The position numbers and the translations under genes are program-made. The notes under the pieces were generated by a model. That model was not told where the DNA came from and searched no databases. It saw only the letters and a program-made list of their open reading frames with translations. This document shows, piece by piece, positions 36,102 through 36,719 of a stretch of DNA of 36,719 nt (position 1 is the stretch's first letter; the number at the start of each line of letters is the position of its first letter). The DNA comes from an uncultured Pseudomonadota bacterium. Lineage in GTDB: Bacteria; Myxococcota_A; UBA796; SXON01. The DNA lies in the NCBI GenBank assembly GCA_903900265.1, contig CAIUMM010000110.1, forward strand, positions 1-36,719. The letters run 5' to 3'.

Positions 36102-36641
36102 ATGAACGCGTCCCTCGCGCTCCAGCTCAACGCGTGGCTGCAGGGCGACTTCGGGCCGTTCTGGATCTGGATCGGGTCCCGCGCCGCGCAACCGTGGCTC
36201 GGTGTGCTTGCGGTTGGGGCGTTGGTGCTTGGCTACTTTCGTGGGCCGTATGCCGCGTGTTGGAGGACCGTCGCCCGCGGGGTGATCGCGGCTACGCTCG
36301 CGGTGTGCGTCGCCGATCCGATCGCGAGCCGTGTTCTGAAGCCTTTTTTTGCAGAGCCCCGCCCGTGCACGATCGGACTGACCGAAGCGCCGGCGGCGCT
36401 GGGATGCGGCCCCGGCTACGGGATGCCCAGCGCACACGCGGCGAATTCCGCGTCGGTCGCCGCCGCGATCGGGAGCCCGGCGCTGGTGGTCGTAGCGGGG
36501 GTGGTCGGCGTGAGCCGCGTGGTGGATGGCCAACACTGGCCGGCCGACGTGGTCGCCGGTTGGGCCCTCGGGGGGGCGGTGGGGCTGGTGATGCGCCGGT
36601 TGGTTCACGCCGCGTGGGAGTGGCTCACCGCGAGAGGGTAG
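36102..36641 (+). CDS. PAP2-family membrane phosphatase
   Basis: 179 aa, apparently complete. The three PAP2 motifs are in order: KPFFAEPRP (Lys80, Arg87), PSAH (109-112) and SRVVDGQHWPAD (Ser138, Arg139, His145, Asp149). Several hydrophobic helices surround them. The family removes phosphate from lipid phosphates such as phosphatidic acid or undecaprenyl diphosphate at the periplasmic face. It lies 28 bp after msrA on the same strand and may be cotranscribed. Confidence 0.85.
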   Translation: MNASLALQLNAWLQGDFGPFWIWIGSRAAQPWLGVLAVGALVLGYFRGPYAACWRTVARGVIAATLAVCVADPIASRVLKPFFAEPRPCTIGLTEAPAALGCGPGYGMPSAHAANSASVAAAIGSPALVVVAGVVGVSRVVDGQHWPADVVAGWALGGAVGLVMRRLVHAAWEWLTARG

Positions 36642-36719
36642 CGGTCGGGACGAATACCCAAATAGTTACAATACCCCAAATATATAGGGGTCAGGTTGTT
36701 ACCATTACACTTTCCGGAA
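36642..36719. other. AT-rich right edge, possible border of a mobile element
   Basis: Composition falls sharply to AT-rich (CCCCAAATATATAGGGG, then TCAGGTTGTTACCATTAC). The CCCC/GGGG ends can pair around a 9-base AT loop. GGGGTCAGGT followed by a T/A-rich stretch is what I recall flanking REP-associated or IS200-type transposase genes in Proteobacteria. No coding sequence can be read in the 78 bases available. Confidence 0.3.

Overview
The window is GC-rich, densely coded DNA from what looks like a member of the Myxococcota or a related deltaproteobacterial lineage. I infer this from a MYXO-CTERM-like tail, three MopE-like metal-binding-motif proteins, many lipoproteins, FHA-GGDEF and J-domain/RodZ-type fusions, and an OleA/OleB pair. 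No species can be named from the sequence. There are about 33 protein genes and one structural RNA (RNase P RNA). I see no tRNA, rRNA, CRISPR array or intact insertion sequence.

Layout: 1-1759 holds the start of a long-chain olefin (ole) cluster on the minus strand, oleA followed by oleB, which is cut by the left edge. 1840-3444 has a DUF983 protein and a secreted four-repeat protein. 3609-4916 is selA. 4923-8923 covers the GTPase YlqF/RbgA, a J-like/RodZ-type fusion, an RluD-type pseudouridine synthase and a glycosyltransferase. 8913-11278 covers a YbjN-like protein, a peroxiredoxin read through an in-frame UGA, and an RCK (TrkA-N) membrane protein. 11280-14173 is a pair of M16 peptidase-family proteins. 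14276-16915 holds lgt, a MopE-like lipoprotein, a small orphan protein, a CopZ-like metallochaperone and queE. 16956-19250 is a zinc-ribbon/TPR membrane protein. 19253-24902 is a tight minus-strand run bioB-bioF-purH-purD-methyltransferase. 24937-30296 holds surface or secreted proteins of the MopE/MYXO-CTERM type, with rnpB between two of them. 30325-32093 is a GT9/GT4 envelope-glycan pair. 32213-36641 holds a ZIP-like/permease-like fusion, an FHA-GGDEF protein, divergent msrB and msrA, and a PAP2 phosphatase. The last 78 bases are AT-rich and look like the border of a mobile element.

The most striking feature is the gene at 9442-10059. A TGA sits exactly where the peroxidatic cysteine of a BCP-type peroxiredoxin belongs, the frame stays open on both sides, and a hairpin with SECIS-like geometry follows. 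Together with selA in the same window this argues for a selenocysteine peroxiredoxin that is exported as a lipoprotein. MsrA and MsrB here also carry lipoprotein signals, so this segment encodes three candidate envelope-anchored thiol/selenol repair proteins as well as Lgt, the enzyme that lipidates such proteins. Functions are assigned from remembered family motifs; no database search was run.
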